Positions 54,457-62,971 of a DNA stretch of 64,000 bases are shown piece after piece; the first letter of the stretch is position 1; each line of letters opens with the position of its first letter. Location: positions 4,278,001 through 4,342,000 of the forward strand of contig NZ_CP035758.1 in the NCBI RefSeq assembly GCF_004208415.1, in the 5' to 3' direction. The translations under genes were made by a program, and so were the position numbers. The stretch comes from Ktedonosporobacter rubrisoli. Lineage in GTDB: Bacteria > Chloroflexota > Ktedonobacteria > Ktedonobacterales > Ktedonobacteraceae. The notes beneath the pieces are model-generated. The model was not told where the DNA came from. It worked only from the letters and a program-made list of their open reading frames with translations, and did no database searches.

Positions 54457-55158
54457 CTATTTAGCAGGTTTAGCATATAATCCTGTCTGAGAGACAAAAA
54501 TATCATATGATTTGCTATCGGCGGCAAGAAAGACAGCATTACCATAAGCAGCTTCCACAACGGGCGAGACCCAGGCTTGTTGTTGTACCGTCCTGAAGAA
54601 GTTATCATCGCCCCCATTGAGCGTAATCACCGTATGTTTTGCATTGCTTTCAAGATTTGGGTCATCAAAACGCCCCTCCAAACGTGTGAGCTTATAGCCA
54701 GAATGTAAACCCAGAATGTTTAACCAGCCTGGAAACTTAATAATATCGCCCTGAAGCATCCATTCATCGCCCTGCACTGGATATGTTTTATCCATTACTT
54801 GATGACCATCTTTATCATAGAGAACCAACTCAACACTCATCAGGTGAGGTATACCCTCTAATGGTGCGGCCCGCACCTGGGCAACGCGAATATCGCTGGT
54901 CAAACCAAGATAGGTCTGAACCAGAAAGGTAGCCCACAACAGAGACAGAGCAAGCAAAGCAAGCACAACTCCACTCAAGCCACGACCCCAGCGCAACCGC
55001 CTGCGCCTGCGATATCTATGCTCACCCCTCTCGCTCACATATTTCTCTACATGCCCCCTACTCAGTTCCATCACACACGAGATCAATAAGCTCAAACCTA
55101 TCAAGCCTAGCAGGAATAGCAGTAATTGTGGCAAACCAATAGTAACGGGTATATTCAT
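54457..55158 (-). CDS. Hypothetical membrane protein, 233 residues
   Basis: I do not recognise the family. Two transmembrane helices (LLLFLLGLIGLSLLISCVM and GVVLALLALSLLWATFLV) flank a short basic loop (EHRYRRRRRLRWGRG), and the rest is an external beta-rich domain (GIPHLMSVELVLYDKDGHQV, then GYKLTRLEGRFDDPNLES). The ATG follows GGGAGAGG. A terminator ends the gene. Its partner is not known. Confidence 0.6.
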   Translation of the reverse strand: MNIPVTIGLPQLLLFLLGLIGLSLLISCVMELSRGHVEKYVSERGEHRYRRRRRLRWGRGLSGVVLALLALSLLWATFLVQTYLGLTSDIRVAQVRAAPLEGIPHLMSVELVLYDKDGHQVMDKTYPVQGDEWMLQGDIIKFPGWLNILGLHSGYKLTRLEGRFDDPNLESNAKHTVITLNGGDDNFFRTVQQQAWVSPVVEAAYGNAVFLAADSKSYDIFVSQTGLYAKPAK

Positions 55159-55617
55159 AACCTCTCCCTGATCTTTCGGATCTTCGCTCCAATTTATTGC
55201 CAGTTTTCTATCGCCACCACTGCATATTATACGAATTATTCAGCTATTTCATTTCACTGCGCAGCATCACTACTTTCAGGTAGGTATAAAAGCCATCTTT
55301 ATTTCACTCAGCATTCTGGTAGAGCAGCCAGCAAAAGTTCACAATCTTGCGATTGGTGGAACAATTTGCCGAATATATTCGTGATTATCACATATAATAG
55401 ATACAATGACATAAGAAAGGATATTTTACTTGATCTATCAGGCAAGCAAGCTCAGCCAGGATATACCATTGTTCCGTTAAATATTATGGAACGAACTTAT
55501 CCTAATACGATAAAGCTGAGTTTGGTACTTATACGTTATTAAAATAGGGGCAAATTATTTGCCTCAACCATATAATCTATTGTAGAGTGGGATATTTTCA
55601 CCTGGAGAACCTAAACA
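55159..55617. other. AT-rich intergenic region before pgmB, with candidate operator
   Basis: About 460 bases. A frame of 138 codons (55126-55542) overlaps the start of the upstream gene in the opposite direction and looks spurious. Near the right end a TATAAT box (55571-55576) and the palindrome GGCAAATTATTTGCC (55549-55563) suggest a regulated promoter for the pgmB/GH65 pair. Confidence 0.5.
55549..55576 (+). promoter_or_regulatory. pgmB promoter with operator-like dyad
   Basis: GGCAAAT and ATTTGCC flank a single T, a 15-bp dyad where the -35 box should be; TATAAT follows at 55571-55576. No good -35 hexamer exists, so an activator, or a LacI-type sugar repressor, could bind here. Confidence 0.5.
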
Positions 55618-56262
55618 ATGCAAAAGCCACAAGCAATAATCTTTGATCTGGATGGAGTACTGACAGACACATCCGAGTACCATTATCAGGCCTGGCAGCA
55701 CCTGGCAAATGATGAGCACATATCTTTTACGCGTGAAGAAAATGATGCGCATCTACGCGGAGTTGGCAGACGTGAATCCCTTATGTATCTCATCAAGGGT
55801 CGCACCTATACCGAAGCGCAAATACAGGAGATGATGGATCGCAAAAACCGTTACTACAATGAATTAATCAAACAGATGAGCCCAAAAGAAGTAGTTGAGG
55901 GGGGACGAGAATTACTTGATGAGATCAGGCACGCAGGCATCAAGACAGCCATAGCCTCTGCCAGCAAGAATAGCCGCACTGTCCTGGATCGCCTGGATAT
56001 TATCCATTACTTTGACGGCATCGCCGATGGCTACAGCGTTAGCAATAGCAAACCTGCCGCAGACATCTTCGTTTATGCAGCAGGGCTTCTGAATGTGCCC
56101 ACTTCTGCCTGCCTGGGCCTTGAAGATGCTGACGCGGGCATCGAAGCAATCAAGACCGCAGGTATGCGCGCCATCGCTATTGGGCCAGAAGAGCGCTTCC
56201 ATCGAGCTGACAAAGTATTGCCGACTCTTGCGAATAAACACCTAGCAGACATATTAAACTAA
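55618..56262 (+). CDS. pgmB: Beta-phosphoglucomutase
   Basis: A 214-residue HAD-superfamily enzyme converting beta-glucose-1-phosphate to glucose-6-phosphate. Motif I is IFDLDGVLTDTSEYHYQAW (the two Asp and the family-specific cap start), the cap contains LRGVGRRESL, motif II is AIASASKNS, and motif IV is LGLEDADAGIEA. It lies 70 bases before the GH65 phosphorylase whose product it uses, so the two form a disaccharide catabolism unit. Confidence 0.94.
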   Translation: MQKPQAIIFDLDGVLTDTSEYHYQAWQHLANDEHISFTREENDAHLRGVGRRESLMYLIKGRTYTEAQIQEMMDRKNRYYNELIKQMSPKEVVEGGRELLDEIRHAGIKTAIASASKNSRTVLDRLDIIHYFDGIADGYSVSNSKPAADIFVYAAGLLNVPTSACLGLEDADAGIEAIKTAGMRAIAIGPEERFHRADKVLPTLANKHLADILN

Positions 56263-56332
56263 TCTGAGTGCAGCCTCACGCTGGTGGCGCTCTTTAACCA
56301 TTGCTTACGAGCTGAAGAGGGAGGAAGTTGTT

Positions 56333-58594
56333 GTGAACCATTGGTATGTAAACGAAGATACATTTGATCCTAAGCTCAAAACACTTCACAGCCAGGAAAC
56401 CGTCTACACTATCGGCAACGGCTACTTTTGCACGCGAGGGACCTTCGAAGAGGGTTATCCAAGGGATAATTCCGCTACGCTGCTTTTCGGCGTTTTTGAC
56501 GACATTGCTATCGCAAAAGAAGAGCTAGCCAATGCTCCGGATTGGACTTCAATACAACTATTCATAAATCGTGAACGCTTCCGACTCGACCGTGGTAAAA
56601 TTCTCAGCTATCATCGCCACCTGGATCTACAGCATGGCCTCCTCTATCGGCAAGTCGATTGGGAAAGCCCGCAAGGGATACGTGTTCGCATTACTAGCGA
56701 GCGTTTTGCTTGTCTTTCAGATGAACACGTAGGGGCGATTCGTTATAGTGTCACATGCGATGAATCCGCCAAGGAGGCTATCGATATTGCCTTATGGGCC
56801 AGTTTTAATGTAGCTGAGGGCAATTATGATGTCATGCACTGGGAACCGGTAGATCAGGGACATCAAAACTCCTTGCTCTGGCTACAGACGGAGACCAAAA
56901 GAAGTGGAATACAACTTGCGCAAACCATGAGTTTTCAGGCCAATATAGCTGATTTACAAGTAGAGATGGTTGACTCAGATATTGCGCCCAGCATCCGCCT
57001 GAGCGGGGAGTTGGCTCCAGGAACAACTTGTACTACTGAAAAAATCGTCGTGATGTATACTTCACGCGATAGTAGCAATCCCTTGCGCGAAGCCTTAACT
57101 CATCATCAAAATCTGATTACAGAACCCATTTTACAAGAGCCGGATATACATAATGCGCTCTCTATCCATGCGCACGCCTCCCAGACAGAGCAGAGCACGG
57201 CAGACGCTATGCAGCCATACGATACGCTCAAAGCTACCCACATAGCAGCATGGCACTCCTTCTGGCAAATAGCCGATGTGCTCATTGAAGGAGATAGCAA
57301 GGCCCAGCTAGGGATACGCTACAACATTTATCAATTACGCATCAATACCTCAGCACACGATAGTCGCTATAGTATTGCCGCCAAAGGGCTAACCGGCTTT
57401 GGATATCGGGGCCACGTTTTCCATGATACCGAGATCTTCATGCTGCCATTTTTTACCTATGTGCTCCCGCATATCGCCCGCAACCTGTTGCTCTACCGCT
57501 ATCATCTCTTACCAGCAGCACGTAAAAAAGCTGCAAGCAATGGCTACGAAGGCGCTCAATATCCATGGGAAAGCACTTTAAATGGTGAAGAAACTACGCC
57601 ACCCTCAATCATCCATCCCGAGACGGGTGAGGTCATTCCCGTCCTCAATGGCTTTATTGAGCTACATATTACAGCCAGCATTGCCCACGCAGTCTGCCAA
57701 TATTGGCACATTACAGGCGATGACGACTTCATGCGCAACTATGGGACCGAGATCCTGCTAAGCACGGCTCAATTCTGGACAAGCCGAGCCGAAAAGAATC
57801 CCGAACGCCATGATTACGAAATCAACAACGTTATCGGCCCAGATGAATGGCATGAGCACGTCAACAATAACGTCTATACCAACTACATGGCAAAGTGGAA
57901 TATCCAGCAAGCTATCAATAGTCTCCATTGGCTACACACATACGATGCGGAAAAAGCCCAGGAGCTTCTACTCCAGCTTCATATTACTGAGCAAGACCTT
58001 GAAAGCTGGCAGGATGTGGTAGAACACCTGCGCATTTTGCAAGATCCCAAAACAAAAGTCTTCGAACAGTTCGAGAACTTTTTCAATCTCGAACCGCTCG
58101 ATCAAAAGAAGTACGCAGGAAGAAGAGATTCCTTTCAAGGTATTCTTGGCATCGATGCCATTCAAAAATACCGTATCATCAAGCAAGCCGACGTCCTTAT
58201 GCTCCTTACTGTCCTTGATGAACAATTCGATCAAGAAACCAAAGAGGCTAACTGGGACTATTACTTTCCCATTACCGATCACGATTATGGCTCATCGCTG
58301 ACCCCAGCTCTGCATGCAATCCTGGCCTGCGAGCTTGGGCACACAGATGAAGCTTACAACCTACTCATGAAAGGCGCGCTAGTAGACCTGGAGAATCTAC
58401 GCGGTAATACGCCAGAAGGCATCCATGCTGCCTGCGCAGGCGCCGTCTGGCAGGCAGTTGTGCTCGGCTTTGCCGGGCTGCGGGTCACTGACGAGGGCCA
58501 CACGACAACCCCTCATTGGCCAGATGGATGGAAGCGCCTGGCCTTTACTATCCATCACAAAGGCCAGCCAGTACACATCGATCTCCACAGGTAA
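56333..58594 (+). CDS. GH65 disaccharide phosphorylase (maltose/trehalose/kojibiose type)
   Basis: A 753-residue glycoside hydrolase family 65 phosphorylase. TIGNGYFCTRGTFEEGYP begins the N-terminal beta-sandwich; the (alpha/alpha)6 barrel has KGLTGFGYRGHVFHDTEIFM, the catalytic Glu near residue 505 in IGPDEWHEHVNNN, and YAGRRDSFQ. It splits an alpha-linked disaccharide with phosphate to glucose and beta-glucose-1-phosphate, which PgmB then converts. The choice between maltose, trehalose and kojibiose cannot be made by eye. The GTG start follows GGAGG. No sugar transporter is nearby. Confidence 0.92.
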   Translation: MNHWYVNEDTFDPKLKTLHSQETVYTIGNGYFCTRGTFEEGYPRDNSATLLFGVFDDIAIAKEELANAPDWTSIQLFINRERFRLDRGKILSYHRHLDLQHGLLYRQVDWESPQGIRVRITSERFACLSDEHVGAIRYSVTCDESAKEAIDIALWASFNVAEGNYDVMHWEPVDQGHQNSLLWLQTETKRSGIQLAQTMSFQANIADLQVEMVDSDIAPSIRLSGELAPGTTCTTEKIVVMYTSRDSSNPLREALTHHQNLITEPILQEPDIHNALSIHAHASQTEQSTADAMQPYDTLKATHIAAWHSFWQIADVLIEGDSKAQLGIRYNIYQLRINTSAHDSRYSIAAKGLTGFGYRGHVFHDTEIFMLPFFTYVLPHIARNLLLYRYHLLPAARKKAASNGYEGAQYPWESTLNGEETTPPSIIHPETGEVIPVLNGFIELHITASIAHAVCQYWHITGDDDFMRNYGTEILLSTAQFWTSRAEKNPERHDYEINNVIGPDEWHEHVNNNVYTNYMAKWNIQQAINSLHWLHTYDAEKAQELLLQLHITEQDLESWQDVVEHLRILQDPKTKVFEQFENFFNLEPLDQKKYAGRRDSFQGILGIDAIQKYRIIKQADVLMLLTVLDEQFDQETKEANWDYYFPITDHDYGSSLTPALHAILACELGHTDEAYNLLMKGALVDLENLRGNTPEGIHAACAGAVWQAVVLGFAGLRVTDEGHTTTPHWPDGWKRLAFTIHHKGQPVHIDLHR

Positions 58595-58599
58595 TTCCA

Positions 58600-58643
58600 A
58601 GGTCAGGCGGAAGTGGGCTGCTGGCTCTGCCTGACCTATTTTT
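58600..58643 (+). terminator. Terminator of the pgmB/GH65 unit
   Basis: AGGTCAGGC (58600-58608) and GCCTGACCT (58629-58637), followed by ATTTTT, six bases after the phosphorylase stop. Confidence 0.85.
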
Positions 58644-58684
58644 CGGCAGCTTAATTTATCTGGCAAAAACGCGGCTAAAACCTC

Positions 58685-58713
58685 TTGACAAGATTGCAGA
58701 GTCGCGGTATGAT
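58685..58713 (+). promoter_or_regulatory. Promoter of the tRNA-Glu gene
   Basis: A perfect TTGACA (58685-58690) and TATGAT (58708-58713) with a 17-base spacer, about 57 bases before the tRNA. Confidence 0.75.
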
Positions 58714-58769
58714 ATACCCCGTGATAAGCCTTTGGGCATATCGCAAAAGAACTTAACGGTTTGCAACAT

Positions 58770-58846
58770 GGCGCATTCGTCTAGCGGCCTAGGACATCGC
58801 CCTCTCAAGGCGGAGATCACGGGTTCGAATCCCGTATGCGCTACCA
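58770..58846 (+). tRNA. tRNA-Glu (anticodon CTC)
   Basis: A complete cloverleaf with encoded CCA: acceptor GGCGCAT with ATGCGCT, D-arm TCGTCTAGCGGCCTAGGACA, anticodon stem TCGCC/GGCGG with loop CTCTCAA (anticodon CTC), and T-arm ACGGG-TTCGAAT-CCCGT. The integrase gene of the adjacent element points toward its 3' end, so the tRNA is the likely insertion site and its 3' part the attachment core. Confidence 0.97.
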
Positions 58847-58860
58847 TTCTAATTCAATTG

Positions 58861-58905
58861 AACGTCTCAAGCCGCTTACAGATTGACTTGAGACGTTTTT
58901 ATTTT
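58861..58905 (+). terminator. Terminator after tRNA-Glu
   Basis: AACGTCTCAAG (58861-58871) and CTTGAGACGTT (58887-58897), followed by TTTATTTT. It ends the tRNA transcript and may also block read-through into the element. Confidence 0.85.
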
Positions 58906-58951
58906 ATGCTCTTCTTTGCTAAATGTAGCAACGGTGTAGCAACCGGAAAAT

Positions 58952-60151
58952 TTATTCTCTGGGCCGTTTAGGTACCCCTGCTCCCGCTAGCCCTTCGTCA
59001 TCATCATCCTTTCTCTTAAGAGCGTCATGTAGTTTGTTCACAGCATCCTCCTGCATACCAGGAAGCATATGTGAATAGATATCCATTGTAGTACTAATTT
59101 GCGTATGACCCAAAAACTCTTGAACTATCTTTGGATGTACACCAGCTACAAACAAAAATGTTGCAGCACTATGACGTAGATCATGAAAACGAATATTTGG
59201 CAATTCCGCTCGAAGTAAAATTTTCTTTAATTCTTCAACCACATGATTAGGATTAAGATGAGTGCCTTTCATTGTACAGAAAACATAATCATGGTCTTTC
59301 CAAGTTTCACCAGCTTTCGATCTTATCTCTGCTTGTTGCATACGATGTTGGTCAAGTGCCTCAAGAGCAAAGGGAGCAATTACAATATTACGACGGCTTC
59401 TTTTTGTTTTAGGCTCTGCTTCCACATACACATGTACCCGCTTCGGAGTTTGCGTTGGTACACGTGAAAGAATGCGCTGTACTTGTAAAGTTCCATTCTT
59501 AAAGTTCACATCCTGCCATTTTAGACCTAAAATTTCTCCACGCCTTAGACCCGTTGCTATCGCTAAAGCGTATAATGCCTTCCACTTATGATTTTCTATA
59601 GCGGAAAGAAACTTTTGAGCTTGTACTATACTTAGTGGCTGGATTTCATAATGTTCTTTGCGAGGCGGATCGGCCAAATTACAAACATTACGAGAGATAA
59701 GTCCTCGTTTTATTCCAGTATTCAATGCATTATGCAGAACACTATGATAATAAACAATTGTAGCAGGTGCTAAGCCTTCTTCTTCTTTTTTAGCATAGAA
59801 TGCTTGAATATGCTGTACCGTTAATTTTTGTAATTGATGTTGACCAAGTACGGGAATAAGATGCAAGTAGATAGCTTCTCTATACCGCTCATAGGTTCGA
59901 GGACGTATCAGCCGCTTATGTGTATTTTCTAACCAATCTGTCAAGAATTGAGCTACCGTAAGAGGTCCAGACACAACTAACATACCTTTTTGTTGTTCTT
60001 GCAAAGCCTCTATTAGTTTATTTTTTGCTTCTGCACGTGTTTTGCCATAAACAACCCTTCGTTTTCCATTTTCAAGAGTAATACTACTTACCCATTTACC
60101 ATCTTCTTTACGACGATAAATAGATCCTTCTCCGTTGCCTCGTTTTGCCAT
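58952..60151 (-). CDS. int: Tyrosine-type site-specific integrase
   Basis: A 399-residue phage-type integrase. An N-terminal arm-binding part (KRGNGEGSIYRRKEDGKWVS, typical AP2-like strand) is followed by the core-binding SAM-like domain (about 65-160) and the catalytic domain: Arg in LAIATGLRRGEILGLKW, HDLRHSAATF with His-x-x-Arg, LGHTQIS with His, and Tyr in TMDIYSHML. It integrates the element into the tRNA-Glu gene. The ATG at 60151, seven bases after GGGGG, is preferred over the one two codons upstream. The direct repeat GTAGCAAC at about 58925-58945, by its stop codon, may be a binding site. Confidence 0.95.
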   Translation of the reverse strand: MAKRGNGEGSIYRRKEDGKWVSSITLENGKRRVVYGKTRAEAKNKLIEALQEQQKGMLVVSGPLTVAQFLTDWLENTHKRLIRPRTYERYREAIYLHLIPVLGQHQLQKLTVQHIQAFYAKKEEEGLAPATIVYYHSVLHNALNTGIKRGLISRNVCNLADPPRKEHYEIQPLSIVQAQKFLSAIENHKWKALYALAIATGLRRGEILGLKWQDVNFKNGTLQVQRILSRVPTQTPKRVHVYVEAEPKTKRSRRNIVIAPFALEALDQHRMQQAEIRSKAGETWKDHDYVFCTMKGTHLNPNHVVEELKKILLRAELPNIRFHDLRHSAATFLFVAGVHPKIVQEFLGHTQISTTMDIYSHMLPGMQEDAVNKLHDALKRKDDDDEGLAGAGVPKRPRE

Positions 60152-60221
60152 AATCATTCCCCCAAAAAAAGTTAAACACTAATGAAGTGATCCACCAGTG
60201 CTATTTTTACCTTTATACATT

Positions 60222-60419
60222 CTAAGAATATTGCTTTTCGATCCAACACTTCAGGGCATCCCGCGATACGCGTACCCAACGACCAGAGCGTATTAAAGGA
60301 AGCCCTTCATATTTAACCAAACGATAAAATTTAGAACGTCCTACTTGAAGTTCTCCCATAGCTTGCTTAACAGTTAGAAGTAAAGGCTCTGTTTGCAAAG
60401 AATGTTGAGTCATATGCAC
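60222..60419 (-). CDS. xis: Excisionase-like helix-turn-helix protein
   Basis: A 65-residue protein with LLTVKQAMGELQVGRSKFYRLVKYEG, an HTH_17/excisionase domain, and a wing ending LIRSGRWVRVSRDALKCWIE. Directly upstream of int, it probably controls excision direction. The start is uncertain: GTG at 60419 (five bases after AAAGGA) or ATG at 60413. Confidence 0.82.
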   Translation of the reverse strand: MHMTQHSLQTEPLLLTVKQAMGELQVGRSKFYRLVKYEGLPLIRSGRWVRVSRDALKCWIEKQYS

Positions 60420-60725
60420 CCATTTCCTTTCAAAACAAAAGCCCTGCATGCTATAATTGACGTGCAGGGCTGATAACTCTGTTCTTCATGAACTTCTCTG
60501 TTCATGTTCCAAGTGTCCAGAGAAGTTTTATTTATTTTGGAATTTTTATCCTATATAAATGCATAGAATGCAGCTTGCCAGGAATTGTAACTTTTTTGAG
60601 CCATGTGGCTCAACTTCAGTAGCACAGCATCCTTCATTTAGGAGTGTTGCTTTACTCTACTCTTTCTTATGCTGTGCTACCGCTGTTGTAACTTACAGAG
60701 AAAGTTTTTCCCTGCTTTCTATCCA
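60420..60725. other. Intergenic region with several inverted repeats (terminator and candidate replication origin)
   Basis: About 300 bases with four repeats. AGCCCTGCA/TGCAGGGCT (60440-60471) followed on the minus strand by TTTTGTTTT is a terminator of the rep unit. AACTTCTCTG/CAGAGAAGTT (60491-60527) is followed by TTTATTTATTTT on the plus strand. TTGAGCC/GGCTCAA (60597-60613) and GTAGCACAGCAT/ATGCTGTGCTAC (60619-60680) have no T-run. Such clustering near a rep gene could mark a rolling-circle origin; this is unproven. Confidence 0.5.
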
Positions 60726-60974
60726 TTAGTCTTTTTTCTCTTCTTCTTCAATCTCTTTCATACGCAACGTTACTTCTATATCTCTTTTTATCAGTCGTAA
60801 GTGAAGATCACAAACTGGAAGTATCTCCCAAGGACGCACATAATGCAGCCCTAGCTTTCTTCGTCTGAGCACCTTTGTTAAAGCTACTTTTGCTGTTTGT
60901 GAGCAATCAAAGGCACATGGTAAGCCAGGATCAAGGTGTATCATTGGCTCCTGAATGTCTTTCTTGTTAGGCAT
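60726..60974 (-). CDS. Small basic/acidic protein of the element, unknown function
   Basis: An 82-residue protein (MPNKKDIQEPMIHLDPGLPC). No family is recognised. It has a Cys pair (GLPCAFDCSQTA) and a second LPVCDLH, and a Lys/Glu-rich C terminus. The ATG at 60974 follows AAAGGG at seven bases; the longer frame up to 61085 overlaps the rep gene end. It lies between rep and xis, where pSAM2-like elements carry small regulatory genes. Confidence 0.6.
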   Translation of the reverse strand: MPNKKDIQEPMIHLDPGLPCAFDCSQTAKVALTKVLRRRKLGLHYVRPWEILPVCDLHLRLIKRDIEVTLRMKEIEEEEKKD

Positions 60975-61015
60975 GAAACATCCCTTTCCAATGTTCTCTC
61001 TAGTAAGAAACCAAA

Positions 61016-62179
61016 TTACGCTTGTGAATAGAGAAGCTTCTTTTCTTGTACCACATCCTGAACAACTATGCCAGTTTTTCTCCATCGCTCTCGTACTTTT
61101 CTCTGAAGCAGAGAAAAGATTTCTTCATCCAGGGTATCACTATGTGCTTGAATATCTTTCTCCCATGCTGCAAGTGTTGTGGCACATCCTGCTATTTGTG
61201 CCACAATTTGCTCTATATTACTCTCTCGTGTTTTCTCTCTCACTAAAGGGCCTAATCCATCCATATCACTCACACTATAATCATCAAAAGCTTTCTGAAT
61301 AAGTAACCAAGTAGGATGTGTTGCCCACCTTGTACGCTTTTTATCTTGCCCTGGTACGACCATGCGCAGCCATTCTTGTGAGCAATACGCCCAGAGCCGC
61401 CTTACATTCTCTAAAGCATGGTAGACTCCCTCAATTTTCACGTCATGAAAGCCCTCACGTTCAATAGAAAACTCCATTCTCCAAACATCTGCTTTTCCAT
61501 CCCACCCTTTTTGTTGCCAGCGAGGATGAAACCATGTCTTTTTTGATCGCTGCTCTATCTCTGCTTTCTTGTCGTATAACTTGCCGCTAAAGGGTCGTCC
61601 ATGTCCACTAAATTGGATGGTTTCTAGTTTACGCCCATTGATAATTTCTTTATGTTTCTCCGACACTTCTATTTTTTGTTTCTTTCGAGGACGCGCTAGA
61701 AACTCTCGCTGGGCATCGGCTGGGGGAATAAAGTTCATAACGTCAACACAGAGATCAAGTTGGGCTATTTGTAAGAACAAGTGATCGCCAAACAATTGCG
61801 TAATTAAGAAGTGCTTTACTTCGTCAACAGCGACCTTTGGCGTTGATACCGTCCAGAGGTAACTACTTTGAAGTGTGATCTTTGCTATGACTGACAAAGG
61901 TAAGCGCGGTTCCAGTTTAATTTCTAAACAGTCATTGCGTAAGATGTAATTCCATGCAGGAGCACTATTCGGATACATAAGTAGGTGGGCATTGCGAAAC
62001 TCATAGGTTGTGGCTACTGGCCTTGTTGCTATCTTCGCTTCTTGTTGCCAGCGCTGGCACACCTGGATGATTTCTTGTGGAATTGTCGCATGTTTCAGTA
62101 CTTCTCCCTCACCGCCAATCAGACAGACATTTATTTTAAGCGTATCTACCCCTGCATTAACAATACGAGGTTCTTGCAT
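61016..62179 (-). CDS. rep: Replication-initiator-like protein
   Basis: A 387-residue protein resembling rolling-circle plasmid/phage initiators of the Rep_trans/phage replication type. Central features: a hydrophobic core ending LCVDVMNFIP, ETIQFSGHGRPFSGKLYDKKAEIEQ (the YDK motif next to a charged helix), and VWRMEFSIEREGFHD. Position downstream of the excisionase in an int-xis-rep order supports this role. The ATG follows GGGAG at eight bases. I could not identify the HUH metal site with certainty, so replication activity is inferred. Confidence 0.65.
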   Translation of the reverse strand: MQEPRIVNAGVDTLKINVCLIGGEGEVLKHATIPQEIIQVCQRWQQEAKIATRPVATTYEFRNAHLLMYPNSAPAWNYILRNDCLEIKLEPRLPLSVIAKITLQSSYLWTVSTPKVAVDEVKHFLITQLFGDHLFLQIAQLDLCVDVMNFIPPADAQREFLARPRKKQKIEVSEKHKEIINGRKLETIQFSGHGRPFSGKLYDKKAEIEQRSKKTWFHPRWQQKGWDGKADVWRMEFSIEREGFHDVKIEGVYHALENVRRLWAYCSQEWLRMVVPGQDKKRTRWATHPTWLLIQKAFDDYSVSDMDGLGPLVREKTRESNIEQIVAQIAGCATTLAAWEKDIQAHSDTLDEEIFSLLQRKVRERWRKTGIVVQDVVQEKKLLYSQA

Positions 62180-62251
62180 AAGCTTTACTCCCTAAAAACT
62201 GTTCTACAACTACTTCTTAAGCGACTTTATGTTATCGCCTATGGACTTTGA

Positions 62252-62277
62252 GGGGCCTGTGTTACTAGACAGGCCCC
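62252..62277. other. Hairpin upstream of rep
   Basis: GGGGCCTGT (62252-62260) and ACAGGCCCC (62269-62277), a perfect 9-bp stem with an eight-base loop, 70 bases upstream of the rep start. On the plus strand ATTCCTTTT follows; on the minus strand there is no T-run. Confidence 0.55.
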
Positions 62278-62291
62278 ATTCCTTTTCTGTT

Positions 62292-62525
62292 TTACTGCTG
62301 AATATATCTTGTCCAAAGCTGCTGAAATTTTATCCACTCACGTATAGATTTGATCCAAACATGTATGCCTCGTCCTCCCTGTGGAGTACGAGGTTCATCT
62401 ACTTTCACCATCCAGCTATCTAAAAAGCGAATATCCCAACTTTCAATACCAACTGGAGTAGCAATTGTTGATGGAATAGTTTGAGACATATGTTTAGCAA
62501 TGCGTTCTGCTTCATCTCGCATCAT
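62292..62525 (-). CDS. Hypothetical element protein, 77 residues
   Basis: No family recognised. The first 20 residues (MMRDEAERIAKHMSQTIPST) are an acidic amphipathic helix, followed by a strand-rich part (GIESWDIRFLDSWMVKVDEP) and a C-terminal helix. The ATG at 62525 follows CGAGGAA. Its first 66 bases are duplicated at 62901-62967, where they begin a much shorter frame. Confidence 0.5.
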   Translation of the reverse strand: MMRDEAERIAKHMSQTIPSTIATPVGIESWDIRFLDSWMVKVDEPRTPQGGRGIHVWIKSIREWIKFQQLWTRYIQQ

Positions 62526-62536
62526 AGTTTTATTCC
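62471..62536. repeat. 66-bp direct repeat, copy 1
   Basis: Matches 62901-62967 with a few differences (for example ATCATCTCG against GTCTCGTATC pieces at the start-codon end). It covers the 5' end of the 77-residue gene. Confidence 0.8.
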
Positions 62537-62633
62537 TCGAATTCACATTCTTTTTTCTATAAACCTACATGAGAAGCTGCCTCACCCAACAACTAAGATG
62601 AAAAGTGATATCTGTACTCATAGCACAGCCAGC

Positions 62634-62879
62634 TCAGTTCTTGACCTCTCCATTTTTAAGGAGGCATTCATCATGAAGCTTGATGATGGTTTTTACTTGC
62701 TCCTGTTGTTCTCGTGAAAAATGTTCACTTGCTACCAATATCAGCAGAGCACATATTACTCTCGTTGCAGCAGGTCCCGAATACGTTCGTTGTCTTGCCT
62801 CTTTCATTAAGCTAAAAGCTGCATTCAAAAGACTCTCTAGAGACTCGTTCACTGTGAGATGGGGAATAGGTTCACTCAT
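62634..62879 (-). CDS. Hypothetical element protein, 81 residues
   Basis: No family recognised. Mostly helical, with NAAFSLMKEARQRTYSGPAA and RVICALLILVASEHFSREQQ. The ATG follows AAAAAGGAGCTACATCA, a strong ribosome site that lies within the end of the 30-residue mini-gene upstream. Confidence 0.5.
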   Translation of the reverse strand: MSEPIPHLTVNESLESLLNAAFSLMKEARQRTYSGPAATRVICALLILVASEHFSREQQEQVKTIIKLHDECLLKNGEVKN

Positions 62880-62964
62880 TGATGTAGCTCCTTTTTAACG
62901 ATGGAATAGTTTGAGACATATGTTTAGCAATGCGTTCTGCTTCGTCTCGTATCATAGTTTTCAT
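62872..62964 (-). CDS. Mini-gene, 30 residues, copy of the start of the 77-residue gene
   Basis: The frame reads MKTMIRDEAERIAKHMSQTI then PSLKRSYINE and stop. The first 22 residues repeat the N terminus of the 77-residue protein almost exactly; then the sequence diverges into the ribosome site of the next gene. Its stop overlaps that gene by eight bases, so it may only serve to couple translation, or be a leftover of a partial duplication. Confidence 0.4.
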   Translation of the reverse strand: MKTMIRDEAERIAKHMSQTIPSLKRSYINE

Positions 62965-62967
62965 TCC
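62901..62967. repeat. 66-bp direct repeat, copy 2
   Basis: Near-identical to 62471-62536. The break in similarity coincides with the ribosome site of the 81-residue gene. Confidence 0.8.
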
Positions 62968-62971
62968 TCTT

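Noticed and set aside
55126..55542. 138-codon plus-strand frame
   Set aside because: It overlaps the start of the opposite gene, has odd composition and no ribosome site.
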